NCBI GenBank assembly: GCA_022713905.1
Contig: JAIHTM010000006.1
Location: forward strand, 1-29,809
Reading direction: 5' to 3'
From: Collinsella sp.
GTDB taxonomy: Bacteria; Actinomycetota; Coriobacteriia; Coriobacteriales; Coriobacteriaceae
Length of the DNA: 29,809 nucleotides
Shown one piece after another: positions 1 through 7,522 of this stretch; position 1 is the stretch's first letter, and each line of letters opens with the position of its first letter. A model generated the notes under the pieces. It did not search any database. It was not told the origin of the DNA and saw only the letters and a program-made list of their open reading frames with translations. The position numbers were made by a program, and so were the translations under genes.

Positions 1-236
1 GTGACCATAATCACCGGCACATCCTTGTGCTTGCGGACGCATCGCAGCACCTCCATGCCGTTGAGCTGCGGCAGCAGTACATCGAGCAGAATCAGATCGT
101 AGTCGCGCTCCAACGCCAGGTCCACGGCGGTGCGGCCGTCGGCGGCGTGCTCCACCTGGTAGCCCTCGTGCTCCAGCTCGAGCGTCACAAAGCGGGCGAT
201 TTTCTCCTCGTCCTCTACGATCAGGATTCGTGCCAT
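1..236 (-). CDS. Response regulator, N-terminal receiver domain (partial)
   Basis: The gene runs off the left edge of the window, and only the first 78 codons are visible. The protein starts MARILIVEDEE, with the acidic pocket E8/D9 and the phospho-acceptor D52 in the motif LILLDVLLP. This is a classic CheY-like receiver domain, and the wording is typical of OmpR/PhoB-type two-component regulators. The output domain and any sensor kinase lie outside the window, so the stimulus cannot be inferred. The ATG at 234-236 (read on the minus strand) follows a G-rich ribosome binding site. It begins only 18 bases after the stop of the upstream DUF4342 gene, so the two are probably co-transcribed. Confidence 0.93.
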   Translation of the reverse strand, partial: MARILIVEDEEKIARFVTLELEHEGYQVEHAADGRTAVDLALERDYDLILLDVLLPQLNGMEVLRCVRKHKDVPVIMV

Positions 237-254
237 ATGTGCCCCCGTCTGCGA

Positions 255-797
255 TTACTTGTCGTCGTTCAGATTTTGCTTGATGCCGTCCGCGGCGTCG
301 GCGGCGTGATCCATCAGGTTGTTGATGCTGCCGGGTACATCGCCGTCGCTGTCGATGCGGTAGCGCATGCCAAAGAACAGGCCAAGCAGCATCAGCCAAA
401 TCGTGGCGCCCCAGGCAAACAGCGCGACGATGGGGATCAGGATGGGGATGTTGAGGATGATGGCGTCGCGGCGCGTGGCGATAAACTTGGTGTCCAGGCT
501 CAGGCGGAAGAGCTTTTTGAGGTACTCCCACACGCTGTCCATCTTCTTGGAGAAGTCGGTCTTTTCGCTCGACTTCTCGTAGGCGGCCTGCGCGGCGACC
601 ATCTCGGCCGAGGGCTCGTCGACCGGCTCGGACTCGGTGGCGGCGTGCGCCGACGTGGTCTGGGTCTCGCCCTGTGACTCGAGCCAAATGATGGCGTCCA
701 GGACGTTGCCGTCGGCGGCGTCGAGCGCGGCCTTGGCATCGGTATAGCTCACGTTGCACTTGGTGCGGATAGTTTCAACTTTTTCGAGGTCATCCAT
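255..797 (-). CDS. DUF4342 membrane protein with N-terminal UBA/TS-N-like domain
   Basis: 180 aa. Residues 1-45 form a UBA or EF-Ts N-terminus-like three-helix motif (VETIRTKCNVSYTDAKAAL, then GNVLDAIIWLE). An acidic, Ala/Glu-rich linker spans about 46-85. From about 88 to 165 there is a DUF4342-like segment (SVWEYLKKLF, then RRDAIILNIPILI) with one or two closely spaced hydrophobic helices at roughly 122-152 ending in GMRYRIDSDGD. It is therefore probably an inner-membrane protein with a small cytoplasmic helical domain. In Firmicutes and Actinobacteria this family is often found beside two-component regulators, as here, but its role is unknown. The ATG at 795-797 is preceded on the minus strand by GAAAGGACAGGTC, a good ribosome binding site. 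The family assignment is from recognition of sequence style. Confidence 0.85.
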   Translation of the reverse strand: MDDLEKVETIRTKCNVSYTDAKAALDAADGNVLDAIIWLESQGETQTTSAHAATESEPVDEPSAEMVAAQAAYEKSSEKTDFSKKMDSVWEYLKKLFRLSLDTKFIATRRDAIILNIPILIPIVALFAWGATIWLMLLGLFFGMRYRIDSDGDVPGSINNLMDHAADAADGIKQNLNDDK

Positions 798-1175
798 GAC
801 CTGTCCTTTCGTTCGATGGGCGCGACGCCGGGCGATTGCCCGGGCGCGAGCGTTACGTTCGGCGGCCTGCGTTGCGCGGCGCCGCCCCGCCCTTGGTCGA
901 ACTCTATAGTGCAGGTTATAGATTAAGCGATTCTTGAGCCAAGATTAATGTTGGATGAGTTTTTGGGTGGCGGCGGGTACAGGCAGCCTTTGAGGCAAGT
1001 GTAGGCCGGGCGGCTAGAGCCCAGGGATAAAATTTGTGTCCGCACGGCGAGATATACTTTTAACCATGTTGAGGGGCGTGACAGGACAAGGTTGCCTGGC
1101 GTCCGCGAAGTCAGAGGGGCCGCCGCGCCGCATGGCGCAAACGAGTGGGGTCCCGACGCAAACAGGGAGTCATAA
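798..1175. other. Divergent intergenic region, 378 bp
   Basis: The gap lies between the divergent DUF4342 and metallophosphoesterase genes. It contains the minus-strand promoter candidate at 915-942. On the plus strand there is an isolated -10-like TATACT at 1053-1058 with no convincing -35 at the right distance (TTGTGT at 1034-1039 is only 13 bases upstream). That leaves an approximately 110-base leader before the GTG at 1176. No gene, RNA motif or repeat is evident otherwise. Confidence 0.5.
915..942 (-). promoter_or_regulatory. Candidate promoter for the DUF4342/response regulator pair
   Basis: On the minus strand TTGGCT (937-942) is followed after 16 bases by TATAAC (915-920), a reasonable sigma70-type -35/-10 pair. 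Transcription would start near 908, giving a leader of roughly 110 bases before the DUF4342 start codon. It is the best match in this gap for that strand. Confidence 0.4.
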
Positions 1176-1937
1176 GTGCATATCTACGCTATGAGTGACA
1201 TTCACGGATGCTTGGACGCCTTTAAAGCGTCGCTTTCCACCATCGACCTCGAGGCCGAGGACTCCAAGCTGGTCCTGTTGGGTGATTACTGCGACCGAGG
1301 CCCCGATTCGCTCGGGGTCTTCGAACTCGTTATGGACTTGCAAAAACGGTACGGCGATCGCGTCGTGGCGTTGCGCGGCAACCACGAGGAGATGTTCCTC
1401 GAGTACATTGATGAGGTAAACGATTCTAATTTTACGCAGGCATGGATACTTGCCGACAGCAATCTGGCAACGGCCAAGAGCTTCCTAGATGTCGAGGCAT
1501 TCAAGCACGTTAAGCACCTTTTGAGGCTCAGGGAGTTCGAGGAGGCCTACGGCTTTACGGTTGAGCGTATAAAAGCCGAGCACGCGGACGTCATCGCGTG
1601 GGTTCGCAAACTCCCTTACTTTTACGAGAGCCCCTTCGGCCAGGTCTTTGTGCACGCCGGCGTTGACGAGGAAGCCGGGGAGGATTGGAAGCTCGGCACG
1701 CCTGACGAGTCGTTTACCATGATGCCGCCCGATTACGTGGGGCATAAGTTCTATCTGGATGTTATCGCCGGGCATATCAACACCGAGGCGGTCTCGGGCA
1801 TTGCGGGCTACCGCGGTATCTGGCATGACGGAGCCAGCCATTACTACATCGACGGGAACGTCATGAAGAACGGCGAGGTCGCCGTGCTGAGCTACGACTC
1901 AGAGACAGGGAAGTACAGCGGGCCAGGGCTGGAGTAG
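1176..1937 (+). CDS. PPP-family metallophosphoesterase (Ser/Thr phosphatase-like)
   Basis: 253 aa. All metal-binding motifs of the PPP superfamily are present: D8-x-H10 (SDIHGC), GDxxDRG at 36-42 (GDYCDRGPDS), GNHE at 68-71, H160 (VFVHAG) and H200 (VIAGH). This predicts an active di-metal phosphoesterase. The length and compact C-terminus fit bacterial protein phosphatases of the PrpA/PrpE type or ApaH-like diadenosine-polyphosphate hydrolases; the sequence alone does not separate the two. The GTG at 1176 is chosen because GGGAG lies about 7 bases upstream and the motif core starts immediately. The alternative ATG five codons later leaves only two residues before the D8-x-H10 motif. It stands alone and converges with the 279-aa gene downstream. 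Confidence 0.92.
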   Translation: MHIYAMSDIHGCLDAFKASLSTIDLEAEDSKLVLLGDYCDRGPDSLGVFELVMDLQKRYGDRVVALRGNHEEMFLEYIDEVNDSNFTQAWILADSNLATAKSFLDVEAFKHVKHLLRLREFEEAYGFTVERIKAEHADVIAWVRKLPYFYESPFGQVFVHAGVDEEAGEDWKLGTPDESFTMMPPDYVGHKFYLDVIAGHINTEAVSGIAGYRGIWHDGASHYYIDGNVMKNGEVAVLSYDSETGKYSGPGLE

Positions 1938-1949
1938 GGTTGTGGGCGC

Positions 1950-1964
1950 CTGACGTGTGGTCAG
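1950..1964. terminator. Weak hairpin between convergent genes
   Basis: CTGAC-GTGTG-GTCAG forms a perfect 5-bp stem followed by TCTCGTTT. It sits between the metallophosphoesterase stop (1937) and the stop of the opposite-strand gene (1971). The stem is short, so termination is only plausible. Confidence 0.3.
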
Positions 1965-1970
1965 TCTCGT

Positions 1971-2810
1971 TTACTTGGCTTCCTGCTTGACCAGCGCGTC
2001 CTTTATCCAAGTCATCATGGGCTCGGAGGTGTAGTTGGTAACTTTGCCAATCTCTGGTGTAACCTCTAACGACAGGCTACTCTTCAGCTTCAGCTGCATC
2101 TTGTTCAAGTCCCCTTTATCGTATGAGCTGAGGTACGGATAGAGGCAATGATATTTGTGCTGACCGTTACTTAAAACGTGGGCGACATCAAAGAGCGCAA
2201 GCAGGGAGATGAGTACATGCCATTGCTGGTCTAAAACGAGCCTATCGTTTTCATCGACAACAAAGGGCTTGAGCGGACTGACTTGCGCAATCGTACTGCC
2301 GCTGCCATCAAATTGATAGCGGTAATACCCCTGTTCGTCGGGGAAGTCTTCGAGTCTGAGCTTGAGCGCGAAATAGAAGGCGGCGTTTACTGGCAGATCC
2401 CGTGAGATGTTGCCCCGCCTATTCTTTAGCTCGGGGTAGATCTCCTTGTCGTTGTTGAACTTCTTGCACACTTGCTCGGCCAGCTGATTACGAAGACCCT
2501 TTTTGTCCCGAGAAGTGAGATTGTTTACATCGATATCACCGACCACGGAAACTGAGGTGTCTTCAAGGATGCTGTAGATCTTATCAACTATGTCATCACC
2601 AAGCTTTTCCAGCATACACACAGTTTTTCCTAAGCCATCGGCATCATCATCGTTACCTTCCGGCTTGCTATTGCAAGGATTGTTGCACCAACCAATAAAG
2701 TCCTTGATACCTATCGACTCGGTGCTAAAAGTTCCTGAGAAAGAAGTGCTGTGGGAACGGTTGAAATAGTCCTGGATATCGTTCAAATCGGCAAGTTTGA
2801 CATCGCTCAT
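1971..2810 (-). CDS. Hypothetical protein, 279 aa, not recognised
   Basis: No family was recognised. The protein is soluble and mixed alpha/beta in look, with an acidic stretch near residues 50-60 (NDDDADGLG) and three cysteines in the first 70 residues (WCNNPCN, then VCMLEK). The C-terminal half is Leu/Lys rich (LKLKSSLSLEV) and ends in a short basic tail. There is no signal peptide or clear membrane segment. Codon use is more AT-rich than in the chromosomal genes before it, which suggests acquisition by transfer. The ATG at 2808-2810 has a strong minus-strand ribosome binding site (AGAAAGGA) and a TATAAT box upstream, so it is a real expressed gene. It may be another defence or phage-derived gene by location, but nothing in the protein proves that. 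Confidence 0.75.
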   Translation of the reverse strand: MSDVKLADLNDIQDYFNRSHSTSFSGTFSTESIGIKDFIGWCNNPCNSKPEGNDDDADGLGKTVCMLEKLGDDIVDKIYSILEDTSVSVVGDIDVNNLTSRDKKGLRNQLAEQVCKKFNNDKEIYPELKNRRGNISRDLPVNAAFYFALKLRLEDFPDEQGYYRYQFDGSGSTIAQVSPLKPFVVDENDRLVLDQQWHVLISLLALFDVAHVLSNGQHKYHCLYPYLSSYDKGDLNKMQLKLKSSLSLEVTPEIGKVTNYTSEPMMTWIKDALVKQEAK

Positions 2811-2844
2811 ATCTGGATTCCTTTCTCATCGGGAAGCATGCCTC

Positions 2845-2875
2845 ATTATAGGTGCGTTCGCGGTCGCGGTGACAG
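2845..2875 (-). promoter_or_regulatory. Promoter of the 279-aa gene
   Basis: On the minus strand a perfect TATAAT -10 box (2845-2850) is preceded after 19 bases by CTGTCA (2870-2875), 4 of 6 to the -35 consensus. The predicted start near 2838 gives a leader of about 28 bases containing the ribosome binding site. The -10 is strong and the -35 spacing is loose. Confidence 0.55.
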
Positions 2876-2942
2876 GCGGACGTGGGCGCCAGCGTGATTC
2901 CAGAGAAGGAAAATGACGGGGCTTCGGAACAGCCAAGAATCA

Positions 2943-3120
2943 AGGTCTAATACTTTTCCGAGAAGTGAACGAGTGAAATCGGACCCCTGAAGCATCGACA
3001 CTTTAAAGGCGTCGTTTCCTGCGGTTTTGGCGTTAGAATCCTGCGATTTTGCTACTGGAAAATGCAGATGCTCCAGGGGTTCAAAAACAGCCGTTCACTT
3101 CGCGGAAAAGTATTAGACCT
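2943..3120. repeat. 178-bp imperfect palindrome (MITE-like or regulatory)
   Basis: The ends are 29-bp inverted repeats, 2943-2971 and 3092-3120, with one mismatch; the tips read AGGTCTAA and TTAGACCT. After a poorly paired 9-base gap, a second inner pair in the same register (2981-2996 and 3067-3082) matches at 14 of 16. All pairs share one symmetry centre, so the whole unit could fold into a single long hairpin. The loop (2997-3066) contains a direct repeat, TCCTGCGgTTTTGg at 3017-3030 and TCCTGCGaTTTTGc at 3039-3052. No protein-coding gene fits and no target-site duplication is obvious at the tips. A non-autonomous transposable element (MITE) or a structured regulatory element upstream of abiE are the main readings. 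Confidence 0.8.
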
Positions 3121-3207
3121 CGATAGAGAAGAGCTGTTGCTAAGCAGCAGGGCAGCGGCAGAAAAGGGACAAACAAGGCATGCCGATCATATCGAATCAA
3201 AATCACG

Positions 3208-3235
3208 TTGCAAAAGTCTGAAAATATCCTACAAT
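3208..3235 (+). promoter_or_regulatory. Promoter giving a leaderless abiEi transcript
   Basis: TTGCAA (3208-3213), a 16-base spacer and TACAAT (3230-3235) form a good sigma70-type promoter. The expected start point, 7 bases past the -10, is base 3242, which is the A of the AbiEi ATG. No ribosome binding site precedes that ATG. The transcript is therefore predicted to be leaderless. Confidence 0.65.
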
Positions 3236-3241
3236 TGCGAC

Positions 3242-3865
3242 ATGAAGTACTTTAGCAACATAACGGCGATAAGCGAGCTTTCCGAGAGTGAGGGCGTGTT
3301 CACCACAGCCCAGGCGGCTCGCATGGACATCTCTCGAGATGCACTGGCGCACTCATGCCGTGCAGGGCGTCTTGAACGGATATGCCACGGTGCTTACCGG
3401 ATGTCTGGAACACAGCGCCGAGACACCGACGAGCTCAACGCTTTTTGGAAGCTCACCAATCCCTCCCTTTGCGCGTGGGAGAGAAAACGCCAGTGGGATG
3501 GTATCGCCGTGAGCGGTACGACGGCGGCGAACCTGCAGCAAATGGGCGATTTCTATCTGTCCCCCTACAGGATGACCGCGCCCATGCGTATCAATACAAG
3601 AAACGAATCCCTTACCTTTGTAAAGCGCGAGATCGCTGAGCGGGACATCGTTTGGCTCGACGGCCTGCCGGTAACTAAACCCGAGCGCACGCTTGTCGAT
3701 CTTTGCCTCGATTGCGAGGACCCCTCATTAATTATCGATGCCTATAACGACGCGCTTGGGCGTGGGCTCGATACACAGCGGCTGAAGGATCTTGTAGAAG
3801 AGAACTCTAAAACCGCCAAACGACGTGAGCTAATGATGCCTCTGCTGATGGTGCTGAACGACTAA
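3242..3865 (+). CDS. abiEi: AbiEi-type antitoxin / transcriptional repressor (type IV toxin-antitoxin)
   Basis: 207 aa. Residues 1-60 form the winged-helix 'AbiEi antitoxin N-terminal' type domain (GVFTTAQAARMDISRDAL, then RAGRLERICHGAYRM), followed by the usual AbiEi body with the signature VTKPERTLVDLCLD and a C-terminal helix. In known AbiE systems this protein represses its own operon and neutralises the nucleotidyltransferase toxin encoded next, without a stable antitoxin-toxin complex. The open frame extends upstream to 3062, but that extension would run through the 178-bp palindrome. The internal ATG at 3242 has a correctly placed promoter immediately upstream, so the short form is chosen. 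The gene ends 15 bases before the toxin start, forming a two-gene operon. Confidence 0.9.
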   Translation: MKYFSNITAISELSESEGVFTTAQAARMDISRDALAHSCRAGRLERICHGAYRMSGTQRRDTDELNAFWKLTNPSLCAWERKRQWDGIAVSGTTAANLQQMGDFYLSPYRMTAPMRINTRNESLTFVKREIAERDIVWLDGLPVTKPERTLVDLCLDCEDPSLIIDAYNDALGRGLDTQRLKDLVEENSKTAKRRELMMPLLMVLND

Positions 3866-3880
3866 TGCGAAACGGAGGAC

Positions 3881-4771
3881 ATGGTGAAGTACAAGACGCC
3901 TGCCGCATTGGAGATGGCTGTTAGGAATGCCGCAAGGCGGTCACAGATGGATACTAATCGGGCAATCATGGGTTTCTACTTTCATCGTCTTTTGTGTCGC
4001 GTCTTTTCGCAAGGCGCCGACCGCTTCGTGCTCAAGGGCGGCCAAAGTGTCCTGGCGCGAACGCTCGATGCACGCGTTACGAGAGATATTGACTTGGTTG
4101 CTCAAGAGGAGAGTCTCGAAGAAGCTATTGCCGATCTGGTGCAGGCGGCTTCGATTGACCTAGACGATTTCGTTTCGTTTGTCTTTGATCGCGCGGAGCA
4201 AATTAAGGCAGAGGATGAGTATCGATGTGGTACGAAGGTGTGGTTTATTCCCTTTATGGGGGCCAAGAAGCTGCAACCAATTTCAATTGATTTGGTGGTT
4301 GATGAGGTGCGGGGACTTGAGCCTGAAATTCTTGCACCGGTCGATCGTTTGGATATCGAGGGGCTCCCGGTTTGCGACTATCGGGTATGTCGAGTGGAGA
4401 GCGCCCTTGCAGACAAATTGCTCGCAATGATGGAGCTGCATGACGGTCGAGCGTCTTCGCGAATCAAGGACATCGTCGACATCTTGGTGTACGCGAAAAC
4501 TTGCTCCATCGATGGGGCAACGCTTGCTGAGAGAGTCGAGAAAGAAGCGTCTGCTCGCAAGATAGTAATGCCGAAAGAGTTCGTAGCGCCTCTTTGGTGG
4601 AAGCAAAATGGCTCTGCGCAGTACGTAAAGATGGCGAGGCAGGCGGGAGTGCTCGATCTCGCGGGAGGCATCGTTGGGGCGGAAGAGGTCGTCAATCGGT
4701 TATATGCGCCATGCTTTGATCATTCGATGAATGCGTGCAAATGGAATCCTCAAACCGTGAGATGGGAGTAG
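3881..4771 (+). CDS. abiEii: AbiEii-type nucleotidyltransferase toxin
   Basis: 296 aa, the usual size for AbiEii/AbiGii toxins. The nucleotidyltransferase signature motifs are complete: K52-G-G (LKGGQSVL), T67-R-D-I-D71-L with the metal-binding DxD, D178-K (ALADKLLAMM) and K196-D (RIKDIVDI). Characterised AbiEii/MenT-type enzymes transfer nucleotides to RNA (tRNA acceptor ends for some members) and arrest growth; the substrate here is not visible. The ATG at 3881 follows GGAGG at 3874-3878. A GTG two codons... one codon later is a possible alternative. It pairs with the antitoxin gene directly upstream, and a strong bidirectional-looking terminator follows. Confidence 0.93.
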   Translation: MVKYKTPAALEMAVRNAARRSQMDTNRAIMGFYFHRLLCRVFSQGADRFVLKGGQSVLARTLDARVTRDIDLVAQEESLEEAIADLVQAASIDLDDFVSFVFDRAEQIKAEDEYRCGTKVWFIPFMGAKKLQPISIDLVVDEVRGLEPEILAPVDRLDIEGLPVCDYRVCRVESALADKLLAMMELHDGRASSRIKDIVDILVYAKTCSIDGATLAERVEKEASARKIVMPKEFVAPLWWKQNGSAQYVKMARQAGVLDLAGGIVGAEEVVNRLYAPCFDHSMNACKWNPQTVRWE

Positions 4772-4782
4772 CCCAGATAACT

Positions 4783-4817
4783 AAGCCGGCGGCAGGAGTT
4801 GGTCCTGCCGCCGGCTT
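4783..4817. terminator. Strong hairpin terminator between convergent genes
   Basis: A perfect 15-bp stem (4783-4797 with 4803-4817) closes a 5-base loop GTTGG. It lies 12 bases after the AbiEii stop and 24 bases beyond the stop of the opposite-strand gene. The downstream plus-strand sequence is only moderately T-rich (GGGGCGTTTCTGCTGC), so efficiency is uncertain, but the position and stability fit a shared terminator. Confidence 0.75.
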
Positions 4818-4840
4818 GGGGCGTTTCTGCTGCTTCTGTT

Positions 4841-6280
4841 TTACTCGCAGGCTTGGTCGACCACTTGGGTGACGGCCTTTTGTGCGGCTTCGAGGTTGCG
4901 CTGGGCTTGGGCGATAGCGGCCTCGGCTTGTTTCTTTGCTTTTACGACCTCGGCAAAGCGATTGATGGATTCGCTGTACTCGCACGTGTGCGGGTCAAGT
5001 GCCGCCGGAACTTCAATCTCGAACAGATCGGAAGGACGAATAGCGCGCATCCTGGATGCTTCGGTTAATGCTTGAAGCAGCTGTGCCCCATGGCCTTCGG
5101 TAAGGTATCCAACGATTATCTCCGAAAACACCACGCGTTCCTCTTCGGTCATTGTTTGGAACGATGGGCGAATGACGGTGGTGTTATGCGAAGCAACCAA
5201 GTGCTGTTTCGCGTCATCGGCGCTGACGACGAGCAGGTTGGATGCGCCAGAGCGACCCAGCATGCGCGGCATGACGATATCGCCCGCGCGGAGCTCGTAG
5301 CGATCGAGGACACTAGGGTCCACCTTTACGTATTTAGAGTCCGACTCATTTGCACCCTCTACGGCATTTATAGGCAGAAGGTTGCCGTCTTGAAAATCTT
5401 GAGACGAAATACGGCGTACCTCAACTGCGTCAATGTCGTTTGACGTCGTGCTCTCGCGGGGCATGAATGGCGCAACTCGCGTAAAAGAATCACCGAGTGT
5501 GGCGCTGTAGTTTCGGGTGATGGCGATGAGGCCGATTTTGCCTTTTGAGAGAGCGGCGTGGTGTTGGAGCAGCTCGCGCGTGGTAAAAGTGGACGTTTTG
5601 ATCGGCTTCGATTTGGGCGTATTTGAATTGATGCGGGCCCAGTCGGGGGAGATAACAAAGGTGATATCTGAATAATACGATGTCTTAGTTACAAACTGAA
5701 AACGCGGTCCAGATTCGATTACGCTGCGAAATGCAACGTTGCGATTTCCCGAAGACAATATGAGAAGTGCGCTTGTCGTGTAGGGTGCGGGCTCGGAAAG
5801 TGGCGAATAAACTACACTCTCGATGAGCCCTTCGCGTATCAAAATCGTGCGTGCTTGCTCAGCTTTATCAAGTAAATCGGCGGGCAGCACCACGGCTGCT
5901 CGACTGCGGCCCGAAAGGGCGAGAGCATACAGACACCAAATAAAAGGACCCCAGTCGCAAAAATCCAGGTAGCCAGGTTCCAAATAATCGATGAGCGCGG
6001 CGCAGTCTTTTTCGACATCGCGCTTGTTTGCGCGGTAGTAGTTTGATGCATCGATAAACACTGGAGCGAGCTCGCCATCACTTGCATTCTGTTTACCGGG
6101 CTCAAGCTCACAAATATCGGGCACGCCGTTACCGTTTAAGGTAAAGCACTTGACAAGATCTTCGGCATCCACGGCGCCGGGTAGACGTACGGTGAGCAGA
6201 CGGCTGTCTTGTTCCAGGTTAAGCGCGCGCGAGAGGGCGGCGGCTGTGAGGCGTGGCAATGATGATGTAGTTTCACGCAT
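4841..6280 (-). CDS. Solo HsdM/HsdS-like hybrid protein without methyltransferase motifs
   Basis: 479 aa. Residues about 100-200 resemble the C-terminal half of a type I N6-adenine methyltransferase core (RAAVVLPADLL, ARTILIREGLIESVV, TTSALLILSSGN). The SAM-binding FxGxG motif and the catalytic NPPF/DPPF motif are absent. Residues about 290-430 resemble an HsdS-type specificity half (YVKVDPSVLDRYELRAGDIV, then RMLGRSGASNLLVV and IRPSDLFEIEVP), and the C-terminus (435-479) is an Ala/Gln coiled coil like the spacer helices of HsdS. There is no separate HsdM or HsdR nearby. It may bind DNA without modifying it, act as a remnant, or serve as a regulator or anti-restriction factor. The ATG at 6278-6280 follows AGAAAGGG on the minus strand. 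Confidence 0.7.
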   Translation of the reverse strand: MRETTSSLPRLTAAALSRALNLEQDSRLLTVRLPGAVDAEDLVKCFTLNGNGVPDICELEPGKQNASDGELAPVFIDASNYYRANKRDVEKDCAALIDYLEPGYLDFCDWGPFIWCLYALALSGRSRAAVVLPADLLDKAEQARTILIREGLIESVVYSPLSEPAPYTTSALLILSSGNRNVAFRSVIESGPRFQFVTKTSYYSDITFVISPDWARINSNTPKSKPIKTSTFTTRELLQHHAALSKGKIGLIAITRNYSATLGDSFTRVAPFMPRESTTSNDIDAVEVRRISSQDFQDGNLLPINAVEGANESDSKYVKVDPSVLDRYELRAGDIVMPRMLGRSGASNLLVVSADDAKQHLVASHNTTVIRPSFQTMTEEERVVFSEIIVGYLTEGHGAQLLQALTEASRMRAIRPSDLFEIEVPAALDPHTCEYSESINRFAEVVKAKKQAEAAIAQAQRNLEAAQKAVTQVVDQACE

Positions 6281-6566
6281 ATATAGAGCCCTTTCTTCTT
6301 AGTGGGTTTATATTAGCAGAAAAATTTGACAATTTCTAATGACGAGAACAATATACTATGTTATCCTCGAAGCAATCCAAATCCAACTCAATATCAACTG
6401 CTTGATTCGAACGCCTTGCAGTCTTTAGGTAGATTGCATTATCAAGCAGGACGATTCCACTTATGAAACTGCAGGCTAGGTCGACAATCATTGTCCTAGC
6501 GCCAGAACATTCTAAAGCCTAGAACAAACTCTCTGCTAGCATCAACCACAGAAAGGAAGGTCATTC
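6281..6566. promoter_or_regulatory. AT-rich divergent promoter region
   Basis: This 286-bp AT-rich gap separates divergent genes. Plus-strand candidate elements are TTGACA (6326-6331) and TATACT (6352-6357), but the spacing of 20 is long; CAATAT at 17 bases is an alternative -10. Transcription from here would give an approximately 200-base leader before the GTG at 6567. That leader contains CTGCTTGAT and ATCAAGCAG as a 9-bp inverted repeat (about 6400 and 6440) and a small dyad GACAAT-C-ATTGTC near 6482. No gene is seen. Confidence 0.4.
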
Positions 6567-7484
6567 GTGAAGAGCAAAGACGACATCTACAAAGCATTTC
6601 TCGACGAGATCGACGAGGATCTCCGCAGCATGTGCGAAATGAACGGGAAGGCCGAACGGCCACTTCCGTGTCCGTACTGCGGCGAGAAGAACGTTGAACG
6701 CCTAGCCAAGACGCTCGTTGACGTGCTGGAAAAGCGCTCGCCCGATATTCCTGGGCTGGTGCCCGAGCAGTATCGAGCCGATGTGCACGAGGCCCGCGAT
6801 CTTTTGGCTGCTGCGACGCTCGCTTTGCTGCCGCAGTATTTCCCCCCGCGCGATAGTCGCATGGAAAGCGTGGCGACTGTGGTGAGCATGTTTGGACACG
6901 GGCGCTCTGCGGGTTTCAAATCGGCTGGCGTTCTCTTGTTTGAGGAAGTTACGACAGGGATGAAGTACAGCACCAAGAAGCATGCCTATGTCCCGTCCAT
7001 CTTCGTGCGCTATATCGACGGCAGAAAACCATACGACCGGCTGCACCGCGATGGATCGCGTGGCTTTACGGCGGACGAAGACGATGCCGTCATGTTTTAT
7101 AAGCGCTACCTCAAGGTGCAGCGGCGCGTGTTCGATGCGAGCCCGCGTTTCAACTTTGAGCTACGCGTCAAACGCCCGTTTGAGGCAATTTCGGACGAAC
7201 GACACGCTTTTTATTGCATGGAGGAAAAGATGGAAATCAATTTGGCAACTAAGGTGCGGGAACTCCAGGACCGCTATACCCTCAACCGCGCTCAGGCAAA
7301 AGAGTATGACCTGCTCGATAAGCTGATGATTAATGCGCTGCTTGCGTATTTGCGTGATGAAACGGTCTCGGTCGCGGCACGCGAGAGCTATTTGTCGCAG
7401 ACCGAGCGTCTGATCGACGGCGCGGTCAAATTTCCGCATATGACGAGCCCCAATGAGGGCGCCGATGTTGACCGTATTTCCTAG
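6567..7484 (+). CDS. Hypothetical protein, 305 aa, upstream of VirD4-like ATPase
   Basis: Not recognised. The N-terminus is acidic and helical, followed by one zinc-knuckle-like pair C35-P-Y-C38 (LPCPYCGEKN) that has no second CxxC, so a single intermolecular or incomplete zinc site is possible. The middle (about 100-215) looks alpha/beta (SAGVLLFEEV, SIFVRYIDGRKPYDRL). The C-terminal third is helical (REIQ-like heptads near 225-285). There is no signal peptide or membrane segment. GTG start at 6567, with AAAGGAAGG about 8 bases upstream. It ends 38 bases before the VirD4-like gene and is probably in the same operon, so it is a candidate accessory factor of that ATPase. Confidence 0.75.
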   Translation: MKSKDDIYKAFLDEIDEDLRSMCEMNGKAERPLPCPYCGEKNVERLAKTLVDVLEKRSPDIPGLVPEQYRADVHEARDLLAAATLALLPQYFPPRDSRMESVATVVSMFGHGRSAGFKSAGVLLFEEVTTGMKYSTKKHAYVPSIFVRYIDGRKPYDRLHRDGSRGFTADEDDAVMFYKRYLKVQRRVFDASPRFNFELRVKRPFEAISDERHAFYCMEEKMEINLATKVRELQDRYTLNRAQAKEYDLLDKLMINALLAYLRDETVSVAARESYLSQTERLIDGAVKFPHMTSPNEGADVDRIS

Positions 7485-7522
7485 CAGCCAACCAGATCTT
7501 CCGACAAGAAAGGGGCCATGTC

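Noticed and set aside
2943..3120. Full insertion sequence
   Set aside because: The unit is only 178 bp with no transposase coding capacity and no visible target duplication, so it is reported as a palindrome/MITE-like repeat instead.
3062..3241. Upstream extension of the AbiEi gene
   Set aside because: It would translate the right half of the 178-bp palindrome; the ATG at 3242 has a correctly placed promoter and matches the family's N-terminus.
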